Positions 1-8,506 of a stretch of 64,000 nt of DNA are shown here, piece by piece (within the stretch, counting starts at the first letter, position 1; the number at the start of each line of letters is the position of its first letter). A program made the translations under genes and the position numbers. Source of the stretch: Streptomyces sporangiiformans (GTDB taxonomy: Bacteria; Actinomycetota; Actinomycetes; Streptomycetales; Streptomycetaceae); NCBI RefSeq assembly GCF_005768555.2, contig NZ_VCHX02000101.1, positions 1 through 64,000 of the forward strand. The letters run 5' to 3'. The notes under the pieces are model-generated. The model saw only the letters and a list, made by a program, of their open reading frames with translations, did not search any database and was not told the origin of the DNA.

Positions 1-174
1 GTACGTCGCGATGTGCTCCGTACCGGCGTACCGGCGACGGCGTACCGCGTCGGCGGCCGCGCCCAGCGCGTGCAGCGGGGCGTCCCGGTACAGGTCGAGC
101 GCCTCCTCGGGGGTGATCCGCCCACCCTCGGCGGCACGGTCGAGGACGGACTGAAGGTCGGCCTTCTCGGTCAC
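1..174 (-). CDS. mqnC: Cyclic dehypoxanthinyl futalosine synthase MqnC, N-terminal part (partial)
   Basis: This is the first 58 codons of a leftward gene cut by the window edge. It starts at GTG 174 with an AAAGGGA Shine-Dalgarno just upstream. The N-terminus (VTEKADLQSVLDRAAEGG, then ITPEEALDLY and ADAVRRRRYAGTEHIATY) matches what I know of the start of actinobacterial MqnC. MqnC is the radical SAM enzyme that cyclises dehypoxanthine futalosine in the futalosine route to menaquinone, in the cytosol. The CxxxCxxC cluster motif would lie just beyond the edge, so the assignment rests on the N-terminus only. Confidence 0.8.
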   Translation of the reverse strand, partial: MTEKADLQSVLDRAAEGGRITPEEALDLYRDAPLHALGAAADAVRRRRYAGTEHIATY

Positions 175-332
175 CGGAGCGTCCCTTTCGTAAGGGTGTG
201 GACGGACCGATCCAGCGTACGCCAGGAGATTGGATCACCCGACGTCAGGCCGACGCCGGGCCGGAGTCAGGCGGGCGTGGACCCGGAGTCAGGCGGGCGC
301 CGGGCCGGCATCGGGCGGGCGCCGGGCCGGCG

Positions 333-1070
333 TCAGGCCGCGTACGCCCCGATGAGGGTCCCCACAAAGGCGCCCGCGATGAGAAAGGGGCCGAAGGGGA
401 TCGAGGTCTTGCGCCCGGCCCTGCGGACGACGACGAGCCCCAACCCGTACAGCCCGCCGAACAGGAAGCCGGCGAAGGTGCCCAGCACCAAGCTCCCCCA
501 CCCGTACCACCCGAGCACGGCCCCGAGCCCGAGGGCGAGCTTCACATCCCCGAACCCCATCCCCTGCGGATTGATGAGGAAGAGCACGAAGTACCCGGCG
601 CCGAGCGCGAGCGCGCCGAGCAGCGCGGTCAGCCACTCTCCGGCGTGTTCGGGCACCGCCGCGACGACGGCGAGCAGGGCGAGCGCCGCCCCGGCGAGCG
701 ACAGCGTCAGCACGTCCGGCAACCGCTGCACCGTGAAGTCGACGACCGCCAGAAGTACGCCGAGGGGAGCGAGCAGGAGCCAGACGCCCAGCTCGGGCCG
801 AGTGCCGGTCGCCGCGGCGAGGGCCGCACAGACGAGCGCGGTGGCGAGGGCCACGAAGGGCGCGCTGGGCCCGTAGGCATGACCGCCGCCGTCACGGCAG
901 CGGGCCACGCCGATCCAGCCGCCGATGGCATGGCCGTCCGGGCAGCGGTCGCGCCAGTCCTCCTCCGGCTCCACGGAGAACCGGTAGGCGCAGCGCGGTA
1001 TGAGCAGCCCGAGGGCGGCTCCCCAGACGGCGGCGGCGCCCGGCAGCCATTGATCGAGATCCACCCGCAC
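333..1070 (-). CDS. A24-family prepilin peptidase (TadV/CpaA type)
   Basis: A 245-aa polytopic membrane protein starting at GTG 1070. The two aspartates of the GxGD aspartyl protease family are visible: the first in AVVDFTVQRLPD (about residue 110), the second in the GMGFGDVKLALG motif (about residue 172). Six or more hydrophobic segments alternate with short loops. The N-terminal methylase-type domain of bifunctional PilD enzymes is absent; a short loop with one Cys pair (RCPDG..ARC) precedes the core. By family it cleaves the short positively charged leader of Flp-type pilins, so its likely substrates are the pilin and TadE proteins encoded 17-19 kb away. It stands alone between mqnC and a P450 gene. 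Confidence 0.88.
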   Translation of the reverse strand: MRVDLDQWLPGAAAVWGAALGLLIPRCAYRFSVEPEEDWRDRCPDGHAIGGWIGVARCRDGGGHAYGPSAPFVALATALVCAALAAATGTRPELGVWLLLAPLGVLLAVVDFTVQRLPDVLTLSLAGAALALLAVVAAVPEHAGEWLTALLGALALGAGYFVLFLINPQGMGFGDVKLALGLGAVLGWYGWGSLVLGTFAGFLFGGLYGLGLVVVRRAGRKTSIPFGPFLIAGAFVGTLIGAYAA

Positions 1071-1215
1071 ACCTTACGTATGCGCCCGCGGCCGCAGGAC
1101 GCGTGCGCCGGCCACTTTGTACGGATGTCACTGCATGTCATTCGGCCATCACCAACCCGTAACGGTTACTGGCTCGATCACCCTCTGGCGCGATTCGTGC
1201 GGTATCTGTTGCGCC

Positions 1216-2625
1216 ATGGAGAGGATCACGAGCGCACCGGGCGACGGACCGACGCTCGAGTCGCTACCGAAAGAACCGCTGCTCACATCGGAGTTCGATG
1301 CCGATCCGGCCGGCGTGTACGAGCGGCTGCGCAGCCAGTACGGCCCCGTGGCACCGGTGGAACTGATGGGCGTACCGGTGTGGCTGGTTCTCGGCTATCG
1401 CGAGGTCCTGGAGGTGCTGCGGAACGAGAGTGTGTGGCGCCGCGACGTCCGGCACTGGAGGGCGCGGGCGCAGGGCCTGCTGCCGCCCGACTGGCCGCTG
1501 CTCGCGGGGTACGAAGTACGGCAGACGATGTTCATGGACGACGAGGAGCACCGGCTCGCCCGGCAGACACACAACTCGGCGCTGCACCCCTTCCAGGACG
1601 GGCACAGCCCGCAGGGGTGGGAACTGCGGACGGCGGTCGCCCAGTACACGGACGAACTCGTCGGCACGCTGGCCGCGGAGTCGGGACCCTTCGGAGTCGC
1701 CGACATGTGCGCGCAGTACACCAGGCCGCTGCTGCTGATGGTGACCACCAAGCTGTTCGGCTTCCCCAGCGACCTCGGCGACGAGCTGGTCATGGATCTG
1801 TGGCTGATGCTCGACGGCGGTCCGGGGGCCGGGCCCGCCACCGGGCGCGCTCTGGCGGCCATGACCCAGGTGGCCGCCCTCCGCCGGGAGCGCCCCGGCG
1901 ACGACCTGACGTCGCACATGCTGCTCGCGGACCCCGGCCTCTCCGACGAACAGCTCGGCCGTGAGCTGTTCATGAACGCCGTCTACCTCAACGACATCAC
2001 CAACACCATGGTGCTGAACACGTTGTTGGAGGTGCTGCTCGGCAACACGGCGGTGCGCCGCACCCTGTCGACCGGGCAGCTCGAGGAGACGCTCAACCGT
2101 GCGGTGCTGATCAATCCGCCGACCGCCAACCTGCCCTTCCGCTTTGCCGCGCGGGACGTGCGGCTGGGCAACTTCTGGGTGCGAGCCGGCGATGTCGCCA
2201 TGCCGTCGGCCGCGGCCGCCCACCAGGACATGCTGTCGACCGGCTCCTCCCACATCGCCGACTCCGTGAACAGCACGCGGGCGCACCTGGGCTGGGGCGC
2301 CGGGCATCACCAGTGCCCCGGCGCCGCCCGCGAGCTGGGAAGCATGATCGTGACCACCGCTGTGGGGCGTTTCTTCGAGCACTTCGACTGGGCGGAACTC
2401 GCGGTTCCGGAGCATCGGTTGCTGTGGCGGTCAGGGCCGATGGTGCGAGGTCTGCGGAAACTTCCGGTACGTTACGAGCTCGCCGCCACCAGCACGGCAC
2501 GGCAACCGGCACCGGCCGCCCGGATACGGGACGGCGCCGAGGATGCGGAGGCCCGCCGGGCGACCGACAGCCAGACGGGCGGACTGCTGTCGGCCCTGCG
2601 GAGGCTGATGCCCGGCGGACGGTGA
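1216..2625 (+). CDS. Cytochrome P450 with disrupted K-helix ExxR motif (CYP157-like)
   Basis: A 469-aa protein; ATG 1216 is chosen because upstream in-frame codons do not resemble protein. The haem-binding loop is clear: HLGWGAGHHQCPGAAREL with Cys about 367. The K-helix, which should read ExxR, reads EETLNR (about residues 290-295), so the Glu-Arg spacing is off by one. The I-helix segment YLNDITNTMVLN also lacks the usual AGxxT oxygen-activation motif. Loss of ExxR is known for the streptomycete CYP157 family, often found in conservon loci, but no cvnABCD genes are adjacent here. A 45-aa polar tail follows the P450 fold. Substrate unknown; it may not be a normal monooxygenase. Confidence 0.85.
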   Translation: MERITSAPGDGPTLESLPKEPLLTSEFDADPAGVYERLRSQYGPVAPVELMGVPVWLVLGYREVLEVLRNESVWRRDVRHWRARAQGLLPPDWPLLAGYEVRQTMFMDDEEHRLARQTHNSALHPFQDGHSPQGWELRTAVAQYTDELVGTLAAESGPFGVADMCAQYTRPLLLMVTTKLFGFPSDLGDELVMDLWLMLDGGPGAGPATGRALAAMTQVAALRRERPGDDLTSHMLLADPGLSDEQLGRELFMNAVYLNDITNTMVLNTLLEVLLGNTAVRRTLSTGQLEETLNRAVLINPPTANLPFRFAARDVRLGNFWVRAGDVAMPSAAAAHQDMLSTGSSHIADSVNSTRAHLGWGAGHHQCPGAARELGSMIVTTAVGRFFEHFDWAELAVPEHRLLWRSGPMVRGLRKLPVRYELAATSTARQPAPAARIRDGAEDAEARRATDSQTGGLLSALRRLMPGGR

Positions 2626-2668
2626 TGCCTGGCGGGCAGTGAGGTCGCACCACCTACGCCGCCGGGCA

Positions 2669-2730
2669 AGGGGCGCGGCCCTTCAGGGGCTCGGGGAACT
2701 GCGCGACCGGCCCCAGACGGCCCGCAGCCG
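2669..2730. repeat. Streptomyces-type intergenic G/C-rich repeat, possible terminator
   Basis: Just after the P450 stop the sequence runs AAGGGGCGCGGCCCTTCAGG, then GGCTCGGGGAACTGCGCGAC. I recognise the GGGGAACTGCGCGACC core as a sequence that recurs downstream of many Streptomyces genes. The first half (GGGGCGCGGCCCCTT-like) can fold on itself, so it may act as a terminator for the P450 transcript. There is no U-tract. Confidence 0.45.
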
Positions 2731-2802
2731 AGGTGCGAGCCGTGTTGGGGGGGGGCGGAGGGCGCAGCCCCCGTTTCGCAAGGCCCTGTCCGAGCTGGGC
2801 TA

Positions 2803-2892
2803 GGCCCTATACGACGGGCCGGGTCCTACACGACCCGGGCCAGGTCCTACACGACCCGGGCCAGGTCCTATACGACCCGGGCCAGGTCCTAT
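2803..2892. repeat. 21-bp tandem repeat overlapping a stop codon
   Basis: Three near-perfect 21-bp units (TCCTACACGACCCGGGCCAGG type) at 2824-2844, 2845-2865 and 2866-2886. A diverged copy precedes them (2803-2823) and a partial copy follows (2887-2892). The stop codon of the leftward LysM/BTAD gene lies in the last partial unit. Because the period is a multiple of three, every unit repeats the same TAG in the same frame. Each unit also contains the palindrome CCCGGG. Confidence 0.9.
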
Positions 2893-5885
2893 CCGGCCGC
2901 CACGACCGCGCTGCGCCACGTCGGCAGCAGCTCGTCCAGCAACGCCTCCGTACGCGGCGGCAGCCCTCGCGCCCCGCTGCGCGAAACAAGGTCCGCGGCC
3001 AGCCTCTTCAGTCGGTCGTCGTCCCCGGTCGAGTGGGTCGCGCGCAGCAACTCGTGCCAGAGCCGCTCGTCGCCCGGGGCGGAGCCCAGCGCCGCGTTGA
3101 GCGCCTCGATCGCCTTCTCCGCCCGGTCCTTCTCCAGGTGGAACGTGGACAGGGCGAGCCCGATGTCCGCGACGAGCAGCGGCAGTTGGGCGTCGATGAT
3201 CTCGTGGGTGAGCCAGCCGTAGCGACCCGCAGGCCGCTCGGCCAGCAGCGGCCCGCGCACGAGCACGAGCGCATCGGTCAGCAACCGCCCGCGCACCGCA
3301 CGGTTGTTGATCCCGCGTCCCTGCGTCGCCTCGTGGTACAGCGACCGCAGCACATCGAGGTCGGACACGACCGACTTGGCGAGCGTGAGCCGCCCGGTCG
3401 CGTCGGTGCCCAGCCGCGGCGTACCGTCCGGGTCGTTGCCCAGCCAGTCGCGCAGCCGCTCGACGAGCGCGTCGCGTACGTCCTCCGTCACGCCGCGCGG
3501 CCACAGGGCCGAGGACAGCACCCGGGGGTGCACACCCTCCCGGTGCAGAAGGAGCAGCGCCAACGCCTCGTGCATCAGCGGACTGCGCTCGCCGTCCGGC
3601 GTGTCGAGGCCGATGATCTCGTACGGCCCGACGAGTCGCGCGTACACCGCGGGGCGCCCCTGCTCGCTGATGTCGACGAGGAACGGCGGAGCGGAGGACG
3701 GGCCGGTCTCCTCGCGCTCGGGGTCCGCCTCGACGAACAGCTCGACGACCGCCCGCTGCTGCGCCACCGGCAGGAGCTGCGCGTCGAGTTCGAGCCCGAG
3801 CAGCGGTGCGAGCAGCTTGCCCTCGCTCGTGATCTCCATCTCCCAGGCGGCTCCGGGCAGATCGCCCGACTCCGTACCGACGAGATAGCCGATGCCCAAC
3901 CGGCTCGCGTCCGCGGCGAGTTCGGCGAGCTTGATCGCGTCGTCCGCGGACGGTTCGGCGGCGAGCAGGACGAGGTGCGGGGCCCAGCGGGTGTGCTGAG
4001 CGGGCCCGGTACGTCCGGTGAGGACGGAGTCGTGACCGGCGGCACCGAGCGCTCCGCGCCGCTGCCGGGTCTCCGCCTCCATGGTCTCCATCAGGGCCTC
4101 GATGTCGTCGAGGTGGCGCAGTCGGTTGGGCGCGAGGGGAGTCAGGTCCTGCCCGAAGCCGACGAGCGTGATCGTCATGCGGTCGGACCACCCGTTGGTG
4201 GCCAACTCGGCCGCCACGGAGGCGAACACGCCGGCGCGGTCCCGCTCGCTGCCGCTCAGCGACACGATGCCGGGCACGGACTCCAGGTTGAGCAGCAGCC
4301 GCGAGTCGTCCATCGTGCCGAGGCTGACGAGCCCCGGGTACGGGGCCGCCGTGTCGACCTCCTCGTAACGCTCGGCGTCGTCGCGCGCCAGCATCCAGAA
4401 CGTCTGGTCCTGCCCGAGCTGCCACGGCGCCGGGGGCCGCCCGGCGGGCTGCGCGAGTTGCAGATGCAGATCGCCGTTGCTCATCCAGGCCGCGTACACG
4501 GTCGGCAGCGGCCGCGACTCCTCGGCGAGCGAGGCGGCGAGACCGCGCAGGGACCGGTCGAGAAGCCGTACGCCCTCGGGGTCGGCGCCGACGAGCAGCG
4601 CGTCCTGGACGTCGGCGGCCGCACCGGTGGGCGTCGGCGGCTCCATCATGCCGCGGCGCCCACCGACGGCACCGAGGGCCGACTGCCACAGGGCCTGACG
4701 GCGCCGGCGGCCGAGGGCACCGAGGAGACCGGCGGCGAGGAGGGGGGCGCCGAGGAGGGCCTGCGGGAGCCCGAACCCACTCTCGTCCCCGGCCTCCGCG
4801 CCGGAACTGGCGTGCTCCTGGCCCTGCTGGCCCTGCTGTCCCTGCTGTCCCTGGTCGTACGAACCGGACGGGCGCTGCTCGGGAATCGTGATCTGCGTGG
4901 TGTCGCGATCGCCGGCCCGATCGCCCTGCCGGTCTGCGCCCTGCTGCTGATCGCCGCCGCCGGTCTTGGCGTAGTCGGAGATCTGCTGCTGGACCTCCTC
5001 CGAAACCTTCGGGGCCTCGTCGGGCATCTCGACGAGGTCGCCGCCGCGGGCGTCGCCGGGCATCTCCAGGATCCAGCCGGGCCGGATGAGGCTGGCCTCG
5101 GAGAGCTTCGAACCGTCGGGCTGCTCACGGTCCTTGTTGAGCTGGTAGATCTCCTTGTACCGCCGCCCGTCGCCGAGATGACGCTCGGCGATCTCCCAGA
5201 GGGAGTCGTGGTGACGCCCCTCCGGCGGCTGGATCCGGTAGAACTTCGTGTCGTCGCCCTCAGCGGTGCTCCCACTGTCGGCGGCGTGGGACGCGGCGTT
5301 GGCGGCCTGCTCGGCCAGCGCGGCGGCGGCACTGGAAGCGGACTGCTCCTGCTGCTGCCCCAGCAGCCCACCGGGCGTCTGCTGGGCCGCGGCGGCGGCC
5401 GGCCGCTGGTTGCCCTCCAACTGCTGCCCCAGCTGCGACAGTCCCGGCGTGAAGCTGGCCGCGGTCGCACCGACGAGCAACAGCGCGGCGACAAGCTGCC
5501 GCGCGAGCAACTGGCTCGGCCCGGCGCCGGGCACGCGGTTCGGCAGCCCGACGCCCGACAGCGCGGCCTTCATCTCGACGAGGACGCAGGCGGTGAACTG
5601 GGCCCAGGCGAACCAGACGACGACGGTCAGCACGTTGATGAACGTGCCTACGGTGATCTCCTGCTGCAGCCAGCTCAGACTCGGCGTCCCGCTCGGCAAC
5701 GGCCACCCGATCTGCGTGGCCAGCGCCCCGGGCACTCCGACCAGAAGAACAAGCAGGGCGACGAAGGCGAAGAACGCCTTCACGAAGTCCCCGAAACTAC
5801 GCCGCCGCCGGGGCAGTGGCTGCGGCGTCCGATTCCTCGGACCCGGCGAACTGCCCGTCGAGCTGGAAGTGGTGCGTCGCGCCAT
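2889..5885 (-). CDS. Membrane LysM - BTAD protein of the Tad pilus neighbourhood
   Basis: A 998-aa protein from ATG 5885. An Arg-rich N-terminus is followed by three hydrophobic segments (about residues 33-55, 85-105, 127-147). Next come an Ala/Gln-rich linker and a LysM-like module (about 220-275, SLWEIAERHLGDGRRYKEIYQLN then IRPGWILEMP), then a Gln/Gly-rich stretch and a fourth hydrophobic segment near 370. The C-terminal third ends in a bacterial transcriptional activator-type helical repeat domain (GYGWL/THEIIDAQLP region, then EKAIEALNAAL). By family LysM binds peptidoglycan, whereas BTAD normally occurs in SARP regulators. I see no DNA-binding wHTH of SARP type at the N-terminus. Such proteins accompany Tad loci in Streptomyces; their role is unproven. 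Confidence 0.8.
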   Translation of the reverse strand: MARRTTSSSTGSSPGPRNRTPQPLPRRRRSFGDFVKAFFAFVALLVLLVGVPGALATQIGWPLPSGTPSLSWLQQEITVGTFINVLTVVVWFAWAQFTACVLVEMKAALSGVGLPNRVPGAGPSQLLARQLVAALLLVGATAASFTPGLSQLGQQLEGNQRPAAAAAQQTPGGLLGQQQEQSASSAAAALAEQAANAASHAADSGSTAEGDDTKFYRIQPPEGRHHDSLWEIAERHLGDGRRYKEIYQLNKDREQPDGSKLSEASLIRPGWILEMPGDARGGDLVEMPDEAPKVSEEVQQQISDYAKTGGGDQQQGADRQGDRAGDRDTTQITIPEQRPSGSYDQGQQGQQGQQGQEHASSGAEAGDESGFGLPQALLGAPLLAAGLLGALGRRRRQALWQSALGAVGGRRGMMEPPTPTGAAADVQDALLVGADPEGVRLLDRSLRGLAASLAEESRPLPTVYAAWMSNGDLHLQLAQPAGRPPAPWQLGQDQTFWMLARDDAERYEEVDTAAPYPGLVSLGTMDDSRLLLNLESVPGIVSLSGSERDRAGVFASVAAELATNGWSDRMTITLVGFGQDLTPLAPNRLRHLDDIEALMETMEAETRQRRGALGAAGHDSVLTGRTGPAQHTRWAPHLVLLAAEPSADDAIKLAELAADASRLGIGYLVGTESGDLPGAAWEMEITSEGKLLAPLLGLELDAQLLPVAQQRAVVELFVEADPEREETGPSSAPPFLVDISEQGRPAVYARLVGPYEIIGLDTPDGERSPLMHEALALLLLHREGVHPRVLSSALWPRGVTEDVRDALVERLRDWLGNDPDGTPRLGTDATGRLTLAKSVVSDLDVLRSLYHEATQGRGINNRAVRGRLLTDALVLVRGPLLAERPAGRYGWLTHEIIDAQLPLLVADIGLALSTFHLEKDRAEKAIEALNAALGSAPGDERLWHELLRATHSTGDDDRLKRLAADLVSRSGARGLPPRTEALLDELLPTWRSAVVAAG

Positions 5886-6211
5886 GGCGGGTGTCCTGGT
5901 GTTGTGTGGTGTGTGGAGGGAGTGGAGTTGGGGGTGTACTGAGCCTACCGAGATCTTATTGAGGGAGTCGAAGGCCAGACAGGGGGCACCTCTTGCCCGA
6001 CGGCCTGTTTGCTCACCCCACGCCCGCTAAGCCGGAGTTGTCCATCGAGAGTGGATCACGCCACCACATGGGATCCGGGGCCTTCGCAACTGTCACGTCA
6101 CAGTTCTCACGATCCCCACACAATCCCCCATCGCTGCTCCGAAGCCCGCAACCGGCCCCTGATAGCTTCGTTCTCTGTTGCACACACGCCTTATCTAGGG
6201 GGAGTACGCCC
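5886..6211. promoter_or_regulatory. Divergent intergenic region with promoter for the lipoprotein operon
   Basis: 326 bp between a leftward and a rightward gene. At 6160-6170 the sequence CCTGATAGCTTCG resembles a -10 and lies about 45 nt upstream of the lipoprotein GTG. The same GATAgCgT-like core precedes other lipoprotein genes in this window (37862, 54177, 60873 on the other strand). A GGGGGA ribosome site sits at 6198-6203. I see no coding capacity in the rest. Confidence 0.45.
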
Positions 6212-6862
6212 GTGGCCCGCCGCACCGTGACCACCGCCGCCACGTTCGCCGCAACCGCGGCGCTTCTACTCACAGCTTGCGGTGGGGGTGACGATTCGTC
6301 GCCGGATGACATCAAGGGGGCGGACAAGGGGTCGAGCAGTCCGTCGGCTTCGGCTTCGAAGGCAGACGCGGACCAGCCGGACCTCTCGCTGCCGAAGAGC
6401 GTGGACCTGGTCTTCGACTTCGACAAGCCGTCCGACGCCAAGCACGCAGCGGCGCTCGCCAACGCGCAGAACTATATCCGCGCCATGTACCACGGCATCG
6501 TCGCGCAAGACCCGAACGACCCTGCTTACCAGTACTACTCGGGCGACCAAGCCGCGCAGTACGTCAAGTCGCAGATCCAGGAGTGGGTGAAGGGAGGCTG
6601 GACCCCCACCGGGACGGAGAAGTACTACGACGAGGACATCTCCACACTGAGCGGCGGCAAGCGAGTCCTTGTCAACTTCTGCAGCAACCAAGCCAAGATC
6701 TACGGCAAGGAGATCAAGACCGGCAAGGTTCTGTACACCAAGGAGAGCCTGGACAGCTACCAGAAATTCAGTCTGCTCATGGTCCCCTCGTCCGGCTCCC
6801 CCCAGGTCTGGAAGGCGCAGGTCATCCAGGTCACTGGCAAGGCGAAGGAGTGCCAGGCATGA
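6212..6862 (+). CDS. Secreted lipoprotein, family A (first copy)
   Basis: A 216-aa protein from GTG 6212 (GGGGGA site 9 nt upstream). It has a lipoprotein signal peptide with lipobox LLTAC and the lipidated Cys at residue 23, so it is predicted to be anchored on the outer face of the membrane. A Ser/Asp-rich linker is followed by LPKSVDLVFDFDKP and an all-soluble domain with YVKSQIQEWVKGGWTPTGT, one internal Cys (NFCSNQ) and a C-terminal CQA. Homologues in this window are at 37912 and 54225, with remnants at 10325 and 60827; in all of them the lipobox Cys is residue 23. Its stop overlaps the start of the partner gene (ATGA). No known domain recognised. Confidence 0.85.
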   Translation: MARRTVTTAATFAATAALLLTACGGGDDSSPDDIKGADKGSSSPSASASKADADQPDLSLPKSVDLVFDFDKPSDAKHAAALANAQNYIRAMYHGIVAQDPNDPAYQYYSGDQAAQYVKSQIQEWVKGGWTPTGTEKYYDEDISTLSGGKRVLVNFCSNQAKIYGKEIKTGKVLYTKESLDSYQKFSLLMVPSSGSPQVWKAQVIQVTGKAKECQA

Positions 6863-7917
6863 GGGTGTCGGCGCCCTCGCGAATCTTGGTCCCGATCGCT
6901 GCCGGGATGCTCATGTGGAGCGGCAGCAACGCATATGCCGACATCCCTCCGAACAGAGAAACCAAGCCGTCCGGCGGCAGGCAGGGCAACGAAGTGTTCG
7001 CCTCCGCCAAGCAATCCCAGATCAAGGTCACCCAGGTCAGCGGCCCCACCGGGGGCGACAGCGGCAACATCTCCTCGACGGACGTGAACTGGGAGCCGCC
7101 GCCCTGCTGGTACGAGCCGGCCTTCACACCCGAGCAACTAAAGGAGTTCTCGGAGACGAAGGGTCAGGGTGACGTCAGCCCCCACGTGTCCTGGTACGGC
7201 GAGAAGCTGTGGACGGACCACTACCGGGATGGCAAGGACGCCACCAACTGGAACGACGACCTGTCCACCGCCAAGGGGTATGACAACTACAACCTCGGCA
7301 AGGACGGCTACTTCTGGCGCGGCGTCGCACCCGACACCACCAACGAGGATTCCTGGGACTGCGACCGCGTCATGTTCTGGCAGAACGCGGGCGAGATTCC
7401 TGAGGTTCCCAACGCTCCCACCGCCAAGACCCTGGCCGAGTACGCCTACAACAAGGTCAAGGTCCCCGACACCGAGATCGAGCTGAAGCCGGAAGCCAAG
7501 TCCACGGTGAACCTGCCGACTTGGGCGTGGCTGGACAAGGGCACCTTCAAAGAGGTCAAGGTCCGCGCCGAGCTGCCCAACACCAACCTCTGGGCGGAGA
7601 CGACGGCGAAGCCGGTCGCCCTGCACCTGGAGCCGGGCACCGAGGACGCCGAGACCTACCCTGCCTCCGGCGACTGCGAGATCAACGACGACGGCTCCAT
7701 CGGCACCCCGTACAAGAAGGCCAACGCCGGCAAGACCCCGCCGTGCGGCATCAGGTACCTCCGCGCCACCAACGGAGAGCCGTACAAGCTCAGCGCCTCG
7801 GTCACCTGGCAGATCACCTGGGAAGGCAACGGCGGCGAAGGCGGCGACCTCCCCGACGGCACCTTCGAGACCACCCAGGACATCAACGTCCAGGAAGTCC
7901 AGTCGATCAACCGCTGA
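6859..7917 (+). CDS. Secreted partner protein, family B (first copy)
   Basis: A 352-aa protein from ATG 6859, overlapping the lipoprotein stop by four bases, so the two are probably translationally coupled. It has a Sec-type signal peptide (PIAAGMLMWSGSNAYA) and no membrane anchor. Family landmarks are VNWEPPPCWYEP (about residue 75), KSTVNLPTWAWLD (about 215), TPPCGIRYLR (about 293) and a C-terminal tail VQEVQSINR. Several Cys residues suggest disulfides. Paralogs are at 38580 and 54878. The 3' 176 bp are duplicated at 9993-10168. No domain recognised; the obligate pairing with a lipoprotein suggests a surface complex (inference). Confidence 0.85.
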   Translation: MRVSAPSRILVPIAAGMLMWSGSNAYADIPPNRETKPSGGRQGNEVFASAKQSQIKVTQVSGPTGGDSGNISSTDVNWEPPPCWYEPAFTPEQLKEFSETKGQGDVSPHVSWYGEKLWTDHYRDGKDATNWNDDLSTAKGYDNYNLGKDGYFWRGVAPDTTNEDSWDCDRVMFWQNAGEIPEVPNAPTAKTLAEYAYNKVKVPDTEIELKPEAKSTVNLPTWAWLDKGTFKEVKVRAELPNTNLWAETTAKPVALHLEPGTEDAETYPASGDCEINDDGSIGTPYKKANAGKTPPCGIRYLRATNGEPYKLSASVTWQITWEGNGGEGGDLPDGTFETTQDINVQEVQSINR

Positions 7918-8034
7918 CGCTCCCCCGGGGAAAGCTCCGTTCACTGATCCGGGAGGAGCAGCCTTGCTCTTCGCTGGCAAGACCGCGACGCCCGCCCAGC
8001 TGGTCAGGACAGCCCTTCAGCGCAAGGACATTCA

Positions 8035-8439
8035 ATGATCCGGACGGTTGGATTCTTCCCGGAGCAGCCGGCTCAGTGGGGAGGGATCAAGCACGACGAG
8101 TCCATCCACCGCTTAGTGCGGAAGAGCGGGGAATCCGACGAGAACGAGATCGTCGCCTATCTCCTCAATGGGGTCGACATCTTCAGTGAGATGGGCGCCG
8201 AAGTCGATGTTCTTTGAGCGGACGGGTTTGTGATCCCAGGAGGGGCTTCCCTCAAGACCGACGGGGAGTGGGTCTGGAGGTACGACCTCCCTCACTACGT
8301 CACTGAATACCATCTGGCCCTTCCAGAGGGATTCCTGCGGAGGATCAGAGAGCTCAACTACACCGTTCCACAGCTCGACGAGGATACCCTGTTCACCATT
8401 CTCAAGGAAGTGACGGGAATTGACTTCCGGAACCAGTGA
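8035..8439 (+). pseudogene. Small immunity-like gene broken by in-frame TGA
   Basis: ATG 8035 (AAGGAC site upstream) opens 60 codons (MIRTVGFFPEQPAQWGGIKH...) ending at TGA 8215-8217. The same frame continues immediately as ADGFVIPGGASLKTDGEWVW and on to NQ at 8439. The downstream half matches the paralogs at 8507 and 8839 (TDGTWVW, then a W/Y aromatic block, P..FL, VP..). The two halves therefore read as one ~134-aa gene interrupted by a single stop. It is either a recent pseudogene, a sequencing error, or a readthrough case. Function unknown. Confidence 0.7.
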
Positions 8440-8506
8440 GCAGGGGTGGCGGTCAGCACGTGACTCACATTCCTGGGCTCTTCAAGGTTGATGACAGGAA
8501 GCCGCA

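Noticed and set aside
2733..5942. Very long rightward frame opposite the LysM/BTAD gene
   Set aside because: A GC-skew shadow: composition is Arg/Gly/Pro-rich without domains, and the leftward protein has clear domains and signal-like helices.
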